Assembly: GCF_036898095.1 (NCBI RefSeq)
Contig: NC_090736.1
Span: forward strand, 15,552,238 to 15,616,237
Length of the DNA stretch: 64,000 nt
Direction: 5' to 3'
Source of the DNA: Palaemon carinicauda
Taxonomy: Eukaryota > Arthropoda > Malacostraca > Decapoda > Palaemonidae
The notes under the pieces are model-generated. The model had not been told where the DNA came from and did no database searches. It saw nothing but the letters and a program-made list of their open reading frames with translations. Within the stretch, counting starts at the first letter, position 1; each line of letters begins with the position of its first letter. The translations under genes were made by a program, and so were the position numbers. This document shows, one piece after another, positions 46,401 to 57,166 of the stretch.

Positions 46401-47482
46401 GGGGGTGAATCTAGGTACTTTCCTTCTCCGAGCCCCCTTTTTCCTGTCTTCTACTCCTGTAGCTTCCTCTCTGGTGTCCACGAGAGGAGCCTGAGGGTTC
46501 GGATCTAGGGCTGTATGCAGGTAAAACATCCCAACGGGGTTGGGCTGTGTACCTGGGGAATCAGTGAGGTAGACCACCTGATGAGGGGGATTTGGATGCA
46601 TACGCGTCGAATCAGAGGAAGGCTGTGATGACGAGTGGGTAACCGACTATCGATTCCTGTCTGATAGAGGCCTCAGACAGAACGTATTTCCCACAACTAA
46701 CCCGATCAGACCATCAAACGTGTAGGTCGAATTGGAAGGGCAGATCTTGGAATTATCGTACCCCCCAGACTGACAACATCCTGGTCCAGACAGATCGGGC
46801 CTGCCCTTTAGGAAATAATACTGTTACCTTCGGTACCTTGTATAACCTAACCAAGGCAATCTCTTTCAATCGAACGAATCCGTTGAACGGGAATTCTAGT
46901 ACCTGGGAGTAAAATCTAGGTCCCCCAGAAGGAGGACGTCTATGCCATCCAGATTTATGGTACCATCTATATATGGAACATGTAAGGCAAATCTCTATGC
47001 GTTGTTTTTATCGAAGGAGGTTACTTCGATATGCCTGGGGCTGTAGGGGGAAACTTCCGAGTTCCTGAACGGATCCGACTCACCACCATACTTTTGAGCT
47101 CCGTCATAGCCCCTTGGTTTTCCCTAGAATGTGTTGCTTTTAGCAGTCACGGTTTATGCAGGGTAACATGAACATCAGGATCCTTTAAGGGTCCTAGGTC
47201 GGTGACGTAGGTAATTGCAAAGCTGAAGGCTCAAAACTCATCCCCACCTACCTGCCCGTCCATGGGGTCGTCGTCCAACCTTAGAGAGGCCACTCTGAGG
47301 AGATAGGGACCTCTAGATGGAGCATTTCTTCCCAACCTTGATACCCAAGGGCGGAGAGCCTCTCTTGCAGGCCAGAGAGATTCATCATCATCCTGACGGG
47401 AACCATGTAGGCGAACCTTCTGTAACAGAAAGGGGACATAAGTCTGGATGTTCCTTGAACTTTGGTTAGTGATCCTATTCAC
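46371..47482 (-). pseudogene. Family 2 copy B Gag remnant
   Basis: Matches 2A fragment by fragment, including 'LSGLQERLSALGYQG' (about 47,378-47,334) and the basic tail before pol. Relative to 2A it lacks about 180 bp corresponding to 32,328-32,508. The reading frame is broken repeatedly. Confidence 0.65.
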
Positions 47483-47509
47483 AGGCTGGGATCAGCTGTA
47501 TAACTCATA

Positions 47510-48313
47510 AAAATCAATTTTAAAGAAAAGTCATTTAATGTACTATCTTTTGGGGTATAGTTCGACACTTGTATTCATGAAATGTGACACTGTTGGCGCA
47601 TTCGCCACAGGTTGGCCACCCCTGACTCAGACGTTCAGAACCGGGTCTAACATTATTTACTGGATATTAGTATTCTATTGATTCATCTGTTCACTGACCA
47701 GAGTTTCAAGGAACAGTAGATAGCCTCTCATGGCATGGTTGGTCTCGACCCGGCCCTTCATTAGAAGGGGCCAACGTTCGGTTCCCAGTACTGAGTGGAA
47801 ACTTATTTCTATTTGAACACTATGTTGTATGGATATTTATTCATATTTAGGCATAGTTAGAATTGAATATGCATAAATATAGGCATAATCAATTTATTTC
47901 TATTTGAACACAATGTTGTATGGATATTTATTCATATTTAGGTATAGTTAGAATTGAATATGCATAAATATAGGCAAAATCAATTTATTTCTATTTGAAC
48001 ACTATGTTGTATGGATATTTATTCATACTTAGGCATAGTTAGAATTGAATATGCATAAATATAGGCATAATCAATTTATTTCTATTTGAACACGATGTTG
48101 TATGGATATTTATCCATATTTATACATAGTTAGAATTAAATATATGCATAAATATAGGCATAGTTATGTTCATATATTTTTATTAGGACTTTCAAGAATA
48201 GCTAATGAATATTACCAACGCAAATTCAAAGTGTCATTAAAGTAAGTACAGTTTACTTTGTATTCATGTTAAATCCTTTCCTTTACAGCAAAACAAGAGA
48301 TTGGCCACCCGTG
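47510..48313 (-). mobile_element. hAT MITE split and partly inverted around a SINE (copy 2B)
   Basis: The MITE's left half lies at 48,167-48,313 in the element's own orientation, with its target copy (as 'gtctgagt') at 48,314-48,321. Its right half lies at about 47,510-47,625 in the opposite orientation, followed by 'actcagac' at 47,626-47,633. Between them is the SINE (A box 47,731, B box 47,773), also reversed relative to the DIRS element. In 2A the two halves are contiguous. A single inversion with one breakpoint inside the MITE explains this. Confidence 0.8.
47802..48165 (+). repeat. Four-copy ~91-bp tandem repeat of the SINE tail
   Basis: Units beginning 'ttatttctatttgaacac' start at about 47,802, 47,893, 47,983 and 48,074. 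Copy 2A has only one unit per SINE, so the expansion is specific to this locus. Confidence 0.85.
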
Positions 48314-48810
48314 GTCTGAGTGATCTCTGTCTGTACCGGAGCTCCAGTAACAATCTCCGGTACAAAGGTCCGTCATAGTGACAACGTGAACACCAGAGGA
48401 AAACTAATATTAACCTCAATGCTGATCGCCTGTACGATATCCGGTTAAGCCGGAGATTCGATGAAAAGGATCGTAATAACGATATTGTTATTATTCATGA
48501 AAAAGGGTTCATACCCTGATTCTGATCGTCTGATTGATCTCTGTTTGTAACAGAGAACCAGTGACAAAGGTCCGTCATCGTGAAAACGTGATCCTCAGCG
48601 GTACGATAACATTCTCTAATACTGAATGTTTGTGTTATCTCCAGTGAAGCCGGAGATTCGATGAAAAAGGGACCGTAATAATGAAACTGTGAAGTCTTCA
48701 TCGGTATCACATTGTTAACTCCGGTTCTGGACGTCTGCTTGATCTCTGTTTGTACCGGAGATCCGGTAGCAAAGGCCCGTCACCGTGATATCGTGACCGA
48801 CCCCAATAAT

Positions 48811-49542
48811 AATAATAACCTTGCAGATGCTTGACTGAACTGCATAAATAGGCCTTCCTGAATTTCCATTTAAATGGTATCCATTAGATGAACCAATAGG
48901 GCTAAATTTACTTTTGAAATGTAGTTGAGAAAAAAAGCTTGTGTGGGAATTCACTGAATCTTCTGCAGCCAATACCTGCATATACTGTAGATGTGATAAT
49001 GACCACTGCCTGAGGTTAAGTGATGTGGGTTGAACTATTCATTTCAAAACAAATTGCTCTAGTAAGAGACTAAGAGCCTAGATTCTAAAGATTAAAAAGA
49101 TACATATAAACCCAAGTTAAGTGTGGACTGTTCCTCCAGTATTGATGAACTTGTCAAAATGACGACTCAGTTTCATGCTATTCTTCAGTATTAGCAAGAA
49201 ACTTAAAGCTTTAATGAATGAAGGGGTTAAATTCTTTCTGCCTTGTCATGTCTACTTCAGTGTACAAATTGTACATTGTCTCCTGTAAAGAAAAGAAAAA
49301 CTTGATTACATGGATGATGATTAACTTTCTCTTGAAGTTCATACAAAATGAAAGATTGCATCTCATGATGAGTGTACAATGTTGTAATGACTAGTGAATA
49401 AAAATGAGAGAAATAATCTCGTAATCAGTTTTTATGTGTATAAAACTACAAAATTCTAAAGTAAACATTCATATTTCATATAGAAATATTATTCTAATTT
49501 TACTTTAACATCCAGCTAAGTATAATTAACTGAGTCACTTGT
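48811..49542. other. Unannotated interval
   Basis: Begins with the TAA-rich far side of the split LINE tail (about 48,806-48,822). Otherwise nothing recognised up to the end of element C. Confidence 0.5.
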
Positions 49543-49793
49543 ATTTTTCCTGGCTATACAAACCTGAGTCCTTTAATTAGGGATATCATTATGACGGAAG
49601 CTGGAATTGCTTGCTAAAAGTTGGATCACGAGCGGTTATCCAATTGGGTAGGGATTAAGGCAAGGAGCTTTGCCTCATTTCTAGTTAGATATTTTTCACT
49701 TTCATTTTGATCTTTTGGCTTAGACATTAGATGGGTGATTGCAGAGGCCAGGCCTCACGTTTGTATCGCTACAAAAAATACAAATTAATTTAC
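49543..49793 (-). repeat. Family C 3' terminal repeat and one half of its ICR
   Basis: The outer end 'tatttttcctggctatacaa' (about 49,542) is the diverged inverse of the inner segment at 49,745-49,785 ('tttgtatcgctacaaaaaat'), as expected for a DIRS right end and its ICR complement. DIRS copy 1B begins immediately after 49,793. Confidence 0.75.
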
Positions 49794-50133
49794 AAAAATG
49801 ATATTTTAATTATAAAATAAATTTTTGAATATACTTACCCGGTGAATATATAATAGCTGCTGCTCCAGCGGCTCGACAGAAAACACACACAAAAACTCGC
49901 GAGCAATCGCTATGAAGGTTGCGGGTGTGCCCACCAGCGCCAACTATCGGCCAGATACCACACATGCATGTAAACAAGCCTTCAATTCTTCTCGTCCCGC
50001 TGCGTCTCTATTGGGGAGGAAGGGAGGGCCTTTAATTTATATATTCACCGGGTAAGTATATTCAAAAATTTATTTTATAATTAAAATATCATTTTTAAAT
50101 ATTTAACTTAGCCGGTGAATATATAATAGCTGA
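49794..50133 (-). repeat. Family 1 copy B 3' terminal repeat and ICR
   Basis: The 3' repeat (49,843-49,993) is the inverse of the 5' repeat at 56,173-56,335, sharing 'tgctgctccagcggctcgac' and 'aaggttgcgggtgtgccca'. The ICR at 50,035-50,133 fuses the right-end sequence ('caccgggtaagtatattc') to the left-end sequence ('atatttaacttagccggtga'). Confidence 0.92.
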
Positions 50134-50527
50134 TTCACACCCAAGGCGGTGGGTAGAGACCAGAGTTAATTAAGTTTACAGCGTATATGCTTAGAGTTTT
50201 TGACAGTTATCAATATAACAAAACCCAAATATATAGGTACCTGGTAAGGAAGTTGACTTAGACGATTACTCTGCCTTGTAAGTCTGTCTTCCTCACGAAG
50301 CCCAGCGATCCTCTTAGGATGCTGAAAGACTCCCAGGAGCTGAAGTATCAAGGGTTGCAACCCATACAAACAGGACCTCATCAAACCCCTAATCTGGGCG
50401 CTCTCAAGAAATGACTTTGACCACCCGCCAAATCAACCAGGATGCGAAAGGCTTCTTAGCCTTCCGTACAACCCAAAAAAACAATATTAAAAACATTTCA
50501 AGAGACAGATTAAAAAGGATATTGGAA

Positions 50528-52105
50528 TTAGGGAAGTGTAGTGGTAGAACCCTCACCCACTACTGCACTCGCTGCAACGAATGGACCCAGTGTGTAGCAG
50601 TCCTCGTAAAGAGTCTGGACATCTTTTAAGTAAAATGACGCGAACACTGACTTGCTTCTCCAAAAAGTCGCGTCCATGATACTTTGCAGAGATCTATTTT
50701 GCTTGAAGGCCACGGAGGTTGCTATAGCTCTAACTTCGTGCGTCTTAACCTTAAGCAAACATCGGTCTTTCTCATTCAAGAGAGAATGAGCTTCTCGTAT
50801 TAAAAATCTGATAAAATATGACAAAGCATTCTTTGACATAGGCAATGATGGTTTCTTAACTGAGCACCATAATGCCTCAGATTTACCTCGTAATGACTTA
50901 GTACGAGCTAAATAGAACTTAAGAGCTCTAACAGGACATAATACTCTTTCCAGTTCGTTGCCTACGATCTCTGATAAGCAAGGAATATCAAAAGATTTAG
51001 GCCAAGGACGAGAAGGCAGTTCATTTTTGGCCAGGAAACCAAGTTGAAGAGAACAAGTGGCTTTTTCTGTAGAAAAGCCGATGTTCTTACTGAAGGCATG
51101 AAGTTCACTGACTCTTTTAGCCGAGGCCAAGCACACTAGGAAAAGTGTCTTGAGAGTGAGATCCTTCAAGGAGGCTGAATGTAATGGCTCAAACCTGTCT
51201 GACATGAGGAACCTTAGGACCACGTCTAAGTTCCATCCAGGAGTTGCCAAACGACGTTCCTTAGAGGTCTCAAAAGACTTAAGGAGATCTTGCAGATCTT
51301 TATTGTTGGAAAGATCTAAGCCTCTATGCCGAAAGACCGAAGCCAACATGCTCCTGTAGCCCTTGATCGTGGGAGCTGAAAGGGAGCGAACCTTTCTCAG
51401 ATGTAAGAGAAAATCAGTGATTTGGGCTACAGAGGTACTGGACGAGGACACAGATGCTGACTTGCACCAGTCTCGAAAGACTTCCCACTTCGACTGGTAT
51501 ACTCTAATGGTAGAAGCTCTCCTCGCTCTTGCAATCGCACTGGCTGCCTCCTTCGAAAAGCCTCGAGCTCTTGAGAGTCTTTCGATAGTCTGAAGGCAGT
51601 CAGACGAAGAGCGGGGAGGTTTTGGTGTACATTCTTTACGTGGGGCTGACGTAACAGATCTACCCTTAGAGGAAGACTTCTTGGAAAGTCTACCAGCCAT
51701 CGAAGTACCACGGTGAACCACTCTCTCGCGGGCCAGAGGGGAGCAACCAACGTCAACCTTGTCCCTTCGTGAGAGGCGAACTTCTGCAGTACCTTGTTGA
51801 CAATCTTGAATGGTGGGAATGCATACAAGTCCAGATGAGACCAATCTAGGAGAAATGCGTCTGTGTGTATTGCTGCTGGGTCTGGGACTGGAGAGCAATA
51901 GATTGGAAGTCTCTTGGTCATCGAGGTTGCAAAGAGGTCTATGGTGGGTTGACCCCAAGTCGCCCAAAGACTCTTGCACACGTCCTTGTGGAGGGTCCAT
52001 TCCGTAGGAATTACCTGACCCCTCCGACTGAGGCAGTCTGCTAAGACGTTCAAGTCGCCCTGGATAAACCTCGTTAACAGGGAGATGCCTCGATCTCTTG
52101 ACCAA
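50528..52105 (-). CDS. DIRS tyrosine recombinase (YR), family 1 copy B
   Basis: Recombinase that would integrate the circular element DNA. The frame is open for 525 codons; recognisable homology starts near residue 164 ('CLQTIERLSRARGFSKEAA'), and the upstream part overlaps pol by 679 nt, so the start is uncertain. Catalytic residues, by alignment with copy A: Arg331 in 'ASAKRVSE', His456 and Arg459 in 'THEVRA', Tyr492 in 'FASFYLKDV'. The core arm-binding region has 'IRVYQSKWEVFRDWC'. No stop or shift interrupts the domain. It is very similar to the copy ending at 2039 and ends 'EGSTTTLP'. All catalytic residues are present, so this enzyme could be functional. Confidence 0.93.
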   Translation of the reverse strand: MVKRSRHLPVNEVYPGRLERLSRLPQSEGSGNSYGMDPPQGRVQESLGDLGSTHHRPLCNLDDQETSNLLLSSPRPSSNTHRRISPRLVSSGLVCIPTIQDCQQGTAEVRLSRRDKVDVGCSPLARERVVHRGTSMAGRLSKKSSSKGRSVTSAPRKECTPKPPRSSSDCLQTIERLSRARGFSKEAASAIARARRASTIRVYQSKWEVFRDWCKSASVSSSSTSVAQITDFLLHLRKVRSLSAPTIKGYRSMLASVFRHRGLDLSNNKDLQDLLKSFETSKERRLATPGWNLDVVLRFLMSDRFEPLHSASLKDLTLKTLFLVCLASAKRVSELHAFSKNIGFSTEKATCSLQLGFLAKNELPSRPWPKSFDIPCLSEIVGNELERVLCPVRALKFYLARTKSLRGKSEALWCSVKKPSLPMSKNALSYFIRFLIREAHSLLNEKDRCLLKVKTHEVRAIATSVAFKQNRSLQSIMDATFWRSKSVFASFYLKDVQTLYEDCYTLGPFVAASAVVGEGSTTTLP

Positions 52106-53675
52106 ATGAGCAGGTCCCTTGCGATCTCGTACAGCGTGAGGGAGTGGGTGCCTCCTTGCTTGGAGATGTATGCCAAGGCTGTGGTATTGTCGGAGTTGAT
52201 CTCTACCACTTTGTTTCGAAGGAGACTCTCGAATTTCATCAAGGCCAAGTGGACTGCCAAAAGCTCCTTACCGTTGATGTGCATGCTCCTCTGACTTGAG
52301 GTCCACAGACCTGAGCATTCCCGACCGTCCAGGGTCGCACCCCAACAAAATCCGACGCGTCTGAGAATAGTACGTGGTTTGGGTTCTGAACTGCTAGGGA
52401 AAGTCCCTCTCTCAGACTGATATTGTCGTTCCACCAATTCAGGCATGCCTTTACTGGTTCGGAGACCGGGATTGAGACCGTCTCTAACGTCTTGTCCTTT
52501 TTCCAGTGAAAGGCTAGATGGAACTGGAGAGGTCGAAGGTGTAGCCTTCCTAGCGAGACAAACTGCTCCAGGGATGATAGAGTTCCTACTAGACTCATCC
52601 AATTCCTGACTGAGCACCGTTCTCTCTTCAACATCAGTTGGACTTTGAGCAGGGCTTGCTCTATTCGGGTGGCAGACGGAAAAGCCCGAAAAACTGGACT
52701 GCGAATCTCCATCCCTAAATACAGTATAGTTTGGGATGGAATCAGCTGGGACTTTTCTAGGTTGACCAAAAGTCCCAATTCCTTGGTCAGATCCAATGTC
52801 CAATGAAGATCCTGCAGACAGCGATGACTGGACGAGGCTCTGAGAAGCCAGTCGTCCAAGTACAGGGAGGCTCGGATTCCCGATAAATGGAGGAATTTTG
52901 CTACATTCCTCATAAGCCTCGTAAACACGAGAGGAGCAGGACTTAGGCCAAAGCACAGGGCCCGAAACTGGTATACCACATTTTTGAAAACAAACCTCAG
53001 AAACGGTTGGGAATCTGGGTGTATAGGGATGTGGAAGTACGCGTCTCTTAGGTCGAGAGAGACCATCCAGTCTCCCTTTCTGACCGCTGCTAAGACTGAT
53101 TTCGTGGTCTCCATGGTGAACTTTGTTTTCGTAACAAAGACGTTGAGTGCACTGACGTCTAGCACCGGTCTCCAACCTCCTGTCTTCTTCGGGACTAGAA
53201 AGAGACGGTTGTAAAACCCCGGTGATTGAAGGTCCGAGACTTTCACCACCGCTCCCTTCTCTAGCAATAGAGACACTTCAAGGTTTAGGGCTTGTCTCTT
53301 TGACTCCTCTCGGTACCTGGGAGAGAGGTCGATGGGGGAAGTCGCAAGAGGAGGTTTGCGTACAAATGGAATTTTGTACCCCTCTCTGAGCAACCGAACA
53401 GACTGTTGGTCTGCGCCCCTCTTCTCCCAGGCCTGCCAGAAGCTCTTCAATCTGGCTCCTACTGCTGTCTGAGGCTGTGGGCAGTCAGACTCTGCCACGT
53501 GAGGACTTGGCTCCTCTCTTCTTTCCTCTCTTTCCCTCGGCACGAGTACTTCCCCTGCTGGGAGCTCTGCCACGAAAGGGCGGAATAAATCTGGACGCCT
53601 GAGTGTCGATCCTGGGTCTAGCAGAAAAGGATGTAGAAGGAGTCCCTTTGCGAGCAGAGGACGCCACCAAGTCAT
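51427..53675 (-). CDS. DIRS RT/RNase H (pol), family 1 copy B, one frameshift
   Basis: RT then RNase H. From the ATG at 53,675 the RT fingers/palm include 'NRLFLVPKKTGGWRPVLD' (about 156-173), 'SLDLRDAYFHIPIHP' (206-220, catalytic Asp), 'CFGLSPAPLVFTRLM' (241-255) and the catalytic 'YLDD' at 272-275. The frame is lost at 'LFSDASD', the first RNase H motif: copy A has nine bases where this copy has eight (near 52,345). RNase H then continues in the next frame with 'INGKELLAVHLAL', 'INSDNTTALAY' and 'NVLADCLSR' and ends at 51,427. The pol frame is +1 relative to Gag and overlaps its end by 191 nt. Use of a programmed shift or an internal start is unknown. Confidence 0.92.
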
Positions 53676-55980
53676 GGGTGTTCTTCTGCACGAGTGAAGA
53701 AGCTATGTCCTTAACCAATTGTTGCGGGAACAAAAACTTTGATAAGGGAGCAAAGAGCAGTTCTGATCTCTGACAGGGAGTAACTCCTGCCGAAAGAAAA
53801 GCGCAAAGGGACTCTCGCTTCTTTAAGACTCCCGACGTAAAAGAGGAGGCGAGCTCATTGGAACCATCGCGGATGGCTTTATCCATACAGGACATAATCA
53901 GTAAGGAGACATCTCTATCAGCCGATGAGATTTTCCTACTTAAGGCTCCCAAAGACCAGTCAAGGAAGTTGAAAACTTCAAAGGCTCTGTATACGCCTTT
54001 CAGCAGATGGTCAAGGTCCGAGGAGGACCAACTAATCTTCGAGCGTCTCATGGCTAGGCGGCGGGGAGAGTCTACGAGGCTTGAGAAGTCACCCTGGGCA
54101 GAGGCAGGGACTCCCAAGCCGAGAACTTCTCCCGTGGCATACCAGACGCTCGATCTAGACGAGAGCTTTGACGGAGGGAAGGCAAAGGCCGTCTTCCCCA
54201 AACTCCTCCTGGTTTCCAACCAGTCGCCTAAAAGTCGTAAAGCTCTCTTGGAAGAGCGAGAGAGCACTAGCTTTGTAAAGGCTGGCATGTTAGCAGGTAA
54301 GCCTAGAGCAAACTCAGACGGTGGCGAACGAGGAGCAACAGTGACGAAGTGATCGGGAAAAAGCTCCTTAAAAATTAACATGACTTTCTTAAAGTCCATT
54401 GATGGAGGAACCGTTCTAGGTTCGTCTACATCCGAAGGATGATCATCATGATGAGGGTCAGCAACGTCCTCATCTGAAGGATCCTCATCTGACAACTGCT
54501 GAGTAACAAGCAAAGGGGTTGGCAATGCTTGACACGCAGAGTCCACACGCACTGGTGTATTAGTAGCAGTCCAGGACGCTACGTCATGTAACTGCTTAAC
54601 AGCCTGTGAACTGTCAACAACAACAGGAGTGGGAGGACGCTCGACGTCAACTCGAGACTGTTTTGACTGCCTAGACTGAGCAGTCAAAACAACTCTAGAC
54701 TGCGGTGGTTGACGCTCAGCGTCAAAACAAGTCAACTCCGCTGGTAGGCGAACGTCCTGAACGTCAACAAGAGCATTAGGAAGTGGCTGAACGTCCATAT
54801 GCGGCTGAAAGTCAACACGTGACTGCATCGAGTGAGGCTCTACAAAGCGTGACTGACGTGACTTAGCTACCCCAACGTCAACAGGACGAGCAAAGGCTCG
54901 TTTGGGCGGCTGAAGGCCAGGATCTCGATGAGTTAAGCGGCGAGGATCATCGCGAACCTTATCGGCAGAATAGTCTTCCATAAGGGAGGCGAGCTTAATC
55001 TGCATGTCTTGCAGTACAACCCATTTAGGATCAACGGGAATGGGTGCGGTAAACGACGGGGTTAACGTCTGAGACGGCACAACCTTGCCTACACCAAGAC
55101 TCTCTGAGCCTGTGTAACGTTGTTGCTTAGGCGGCGAGCAGTCTTCCGATGACTGCAAAGGGTCAGAGCTGTCCCAATGGCTACAGCCAGGACGCTGGAC
55201 CTGTCCTGAAGGGACCGACTTTCGCTTAAGGGGCCTAGAAACCTTGCTCCACGGTTTCTTATGCGAAAAGCCTTCGGATGACGAGGAGAAAATGGTCTCT
55301 CTCGTCTTATGGTAGGGGCGATCTTGGTGAGACACGCCTGATACCATAGAGGGAACATCTGTTCGCTGATCAAGGCCTCTCGAACCCATAAGTCGTACGA
55401 CATTACTTCTCCCCTGGGCTTGGGAGCTTGCAAGAGGTCTCGGACTAGGTGAACGACAGGCACGAACAGACGAACCCTCGGTCGCAACACTGTTCACAAC
55501 ACTTTGCGCACTAATCACTTTCCCACGATTTTCCGCTGTGGCACTCTGACACTTAAGCTCTTTAACGTCAGCCATGAGTTGATTACGATCTGTTGCTAAC
55601 GATTCAACTCTTTCACCCAAGGCATGAATGGCACGTAACATGTCTCGCATCGATGGTTCCTGAGTGCCAGTAGGGGGTTCAGGCACAACCACTACAGGGG
55701 AAGGATTAGGTTCAGGGGCATGTGGAGAGGAAAAATCTACTGACCTAGAGGAACTCCTCCTTACCCTATCTCTCTCTAGCTTACGAGAATACTTGTCGTA
55801 TTCGAGCCAATCGAATTCCGAAAGGCGCACGCATTCCTCACACCGATCTCCTAATTGACAGGTTTTACCCCGACAATTAGAACACACAGTATGTGGGTCG
55901 AGAGAGGCCTTTGGAAGACGCCTATTGCAATCCCTAGCATTACACTTACGAAATCTAGGGGCTTGTGAAGCGTCAGCCAT
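53485..55980 (-). CDS. DIRS Gag-like protein (ORF1), family 1 copy B
   Basis: An 831-codon intact frame, the first ORF after the 5' repeat. The N-terminus carries a Cys/His cluster (C13, C18, H30, C33, C36, C41, C47, C50) that could bind zinc, followed by a charged segment with 'YDKYSRKLERDRVRR'. The middle (about 120-540) is Ser/Pro/Gln-rich, low-complexity and probably disordered. From about 550 an ordered region has 'FKKVMLIFKELFPDHFVTV' and continues to the basic C-terminus ('KRGKKRGAKSSRGRV'). This layout fits a nucleic-acid-binding Gag. Cellular location and particle formation cannot be judged. The ATG at 55,980 is the first in frame after the leader. Confidence 0.88.
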   Translation of the reverse strand: MADASQAPRFRKCNARDCNRRLPKASLDPHTVCSNCRGKTCQLGDRCEECVRLSEFDWLEYDKYSRKLERDRVRRSSSRSVDFSSPHAPEPNPSPVVVVPEPPTGTQEPSMRDMLRAIHALGERVESLATDRNQLMADVKELKCQSATAENRGKVISAQSVVNSVATEGSSVRACRSPSPRPLASSQAQGRSNVVRLMGSRGLDQRTDVPSMVSGVSHQDRPYHKTRETIFSSSSEGFSHKKPWSKVSRPLKRKSVPSGQVQRPGCSHWDSSDPLQSSEDCSPPKQQRYTGSESLGVGKVVPSQTLTPSFTAPIPVDPKWVVLQDMQIKLASLMEDYSADKVRDDPRRLTHRDPGLQPPKRAFARPVDVGVAKSRQSRFVEPHSMQSRVDFQPHMDVQPLPNALVDVQDVRLPAELTCFDAERQPPQSRVVLTAQSRQSKQSRVDVERPPTPVVVDSSQAVKQLHDVASWTATNTPVRVDSACQALPTPLLVTQQLSDEDPSDEDVADPHHDDHPSDVDEPRTVPPSMDFKKVMLIFKELFPDHFVTVAPRSPPSEFALGLPANMPAFTKLVLSRSSKRALRLLGDWLETRRSLGKTAFAFPPSKLSSRSSVWYATGEVLGLGVPASAQGDFSSLVDSPRRLAMRRSKISWSSSDLDHLLKGVYRAFEVFNFLDWSLGALSRKISSADRDVSLLIMSCMDKAIRDGSNELASSFTSGVLKKRESLCAFLSAGVTPCQRSELLFAPLSKFLFPQQLVKDIASSLVQKNTHDLVASSARKGTPSTSFSARPRIDTQASRFIPPFRGRAPSRGSTRAEGKRGKKRGAKSSRGRV

Positions 55981-56172
55981 TTTGAATTAGTCAAAGAAAG
56001 TCCAAAAAACAATCCAAGTCATCAACAATTAAATCTGTCCAATAAAGAGTTCAAGAGTTTAAGTTGAGGAAAAACACCTGCACTGCGAAAGCTCAAACCA
56101 AAATGAAGTACTTCACCAAATATGTTGAGAAAACTCCAGGTTATACAGCGAGTATTGATACGTCTTGTCGAC

Positions 56173-56347
56173 AGAGAAGAATTGAAGGCTTGTTTACAAG
56201 CATGTGTGGTATCTGGCCGATAGTTGGCGATGGTGGGCACACCCGCAACCTTCATAGCGATCGCTCGCGAGTTTTTGTGTGTGTTTTCTGTCGAGCCGCT
56301 GGAGCAGCAGCTATTATATATTCACCGGCTAAGTTAAATATTTAAAA
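56173..56347 (-). repeat. Family 1 copy B 5' terminal repeat
   Basis: Inverse of the 3' repeat, ending at 56,347 where 'taaatatttaaaa' stops matching the ICR. It contains 'tgtgtgtgttttctgtcgag' and 'cgctggagcagcagctatta'. Gag starts about 190 bp further in. Confidence 0.9.
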
Positions 56348-56399
56348 TTGGGATTTGTTCCTCCCTACAAACTCTCATCCTTTAATTAGGGATACTTAC

Positions 56400-57166
56400 T
56401 GCTTGGTGGGCTTGAAGTCTCCTGGAACCAAACTGGAAGATTCAATTCCTTCCCTTGAAGTGAGCAATGCTTGAGCTGCATGGGCTCGAAGCAAGAACCC
56501 TTGTCACCTCCTATATGGTTGTTAGGTAGTAGGTTGGCCAGGGCACCAGCCGCCCGTTGAGATACTACCGCTAGAGAGTTATGGGGTACTTTGACTGGCC
56601 AGACAGTACTACATTGGATCCTTCTCTCTGGTTACGGTTCTTTCCCTTTGCCTACACATACACCAAATAGTCTGGCCTATTCTTTATAGATTTTCCTCTG
56701 TCCTCATACACCTGACAACACTGAGATTACCAAACAATTTTTCTTCACCCAAGGGGTTAACTGTTGCACTGTAATTGTTCAGTGGATACTTTATTCTTGG
56801 TAAGGGTAGAAGAGACTCTTTAGCTATGGTAAGCAGCTCTTTTAAGAGAAGGACACTCCGAAATCAAACCATTGTTCTCTTGGGTAGTGCTATAGCCTCT
56901 GTATTATGGTCTTCCAATGTCTTGGGTTAGAGTTCTCTTGCTTGAGGGTACACTCGGGCACACTATTATACCTAATTTCTCTTCCTCTTGTTTTGTTAAA
57001 TTTTGTATAATTTAAAGTATATAGGAAATATTTATTTTAATATTGTTACTGTTCTTAACATATTTTATTTTTCCTTGCTTCCTTTCCTCACTGGGCTATT
57101 TTTCCTGTTGGGGCCCCTGGGTTTATAACATCCTGCTTTTCCAAATAGAGAGTTATAGCTTAGCAT

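Larger units (their letters stand above)
42754..48803 (-). mobile_element. DIRS-type YR retrotransposon, family 2 copy B (5' truncated, inactive)
   Basis: Reads on the minus strand with the same order as copy 2A: leader with MITE and SINE, Gag remnant, RT/RNase H, recombinase, ICR and 3' repeat. The 3' end is exact at 42,754 ('aaagggattttgatg'). The 5' end stops at about 48,803, matching position ~30,876 of copy 2A, so the 5' terminal repeat and ~1.4 kb of leader are missing. TAA-rich sequence borders both sides. The internal SINE/MITE block is rearranged relative to 2A. Confidence 0.9.
49794..56347 (-). mobile_element. DIRS-type YR retrotransposon, family 1 copy B (full length, nearly intact)
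   Basis: A 6.55-kb element with both termini. It encodes Gag (831 aa), RT/RNase H and YR in three overlapping frames on the minus strand. The 5' repeat is at 56,173-56,347, the 3' repeat at 49,794-49,993, and the ICR at about 50,035-50,133. The element ends were set where the outer bases stop matching the ICR complement. The only coding lesion I see is a one-base deletion in RNase H near 52,345. It lies within element C, splitting that element's ICR. Confidence 0.93.

Noticed and set aside
29477..48803. Copies 2A and 2B as arms of one large palindromic segmental duplication
   Set aside because: Their 3' flanks are unrelated (unique DNA versus a LINE tail) and the 5' end of 2B is truncated; separate insertions explain this better, though not proven.
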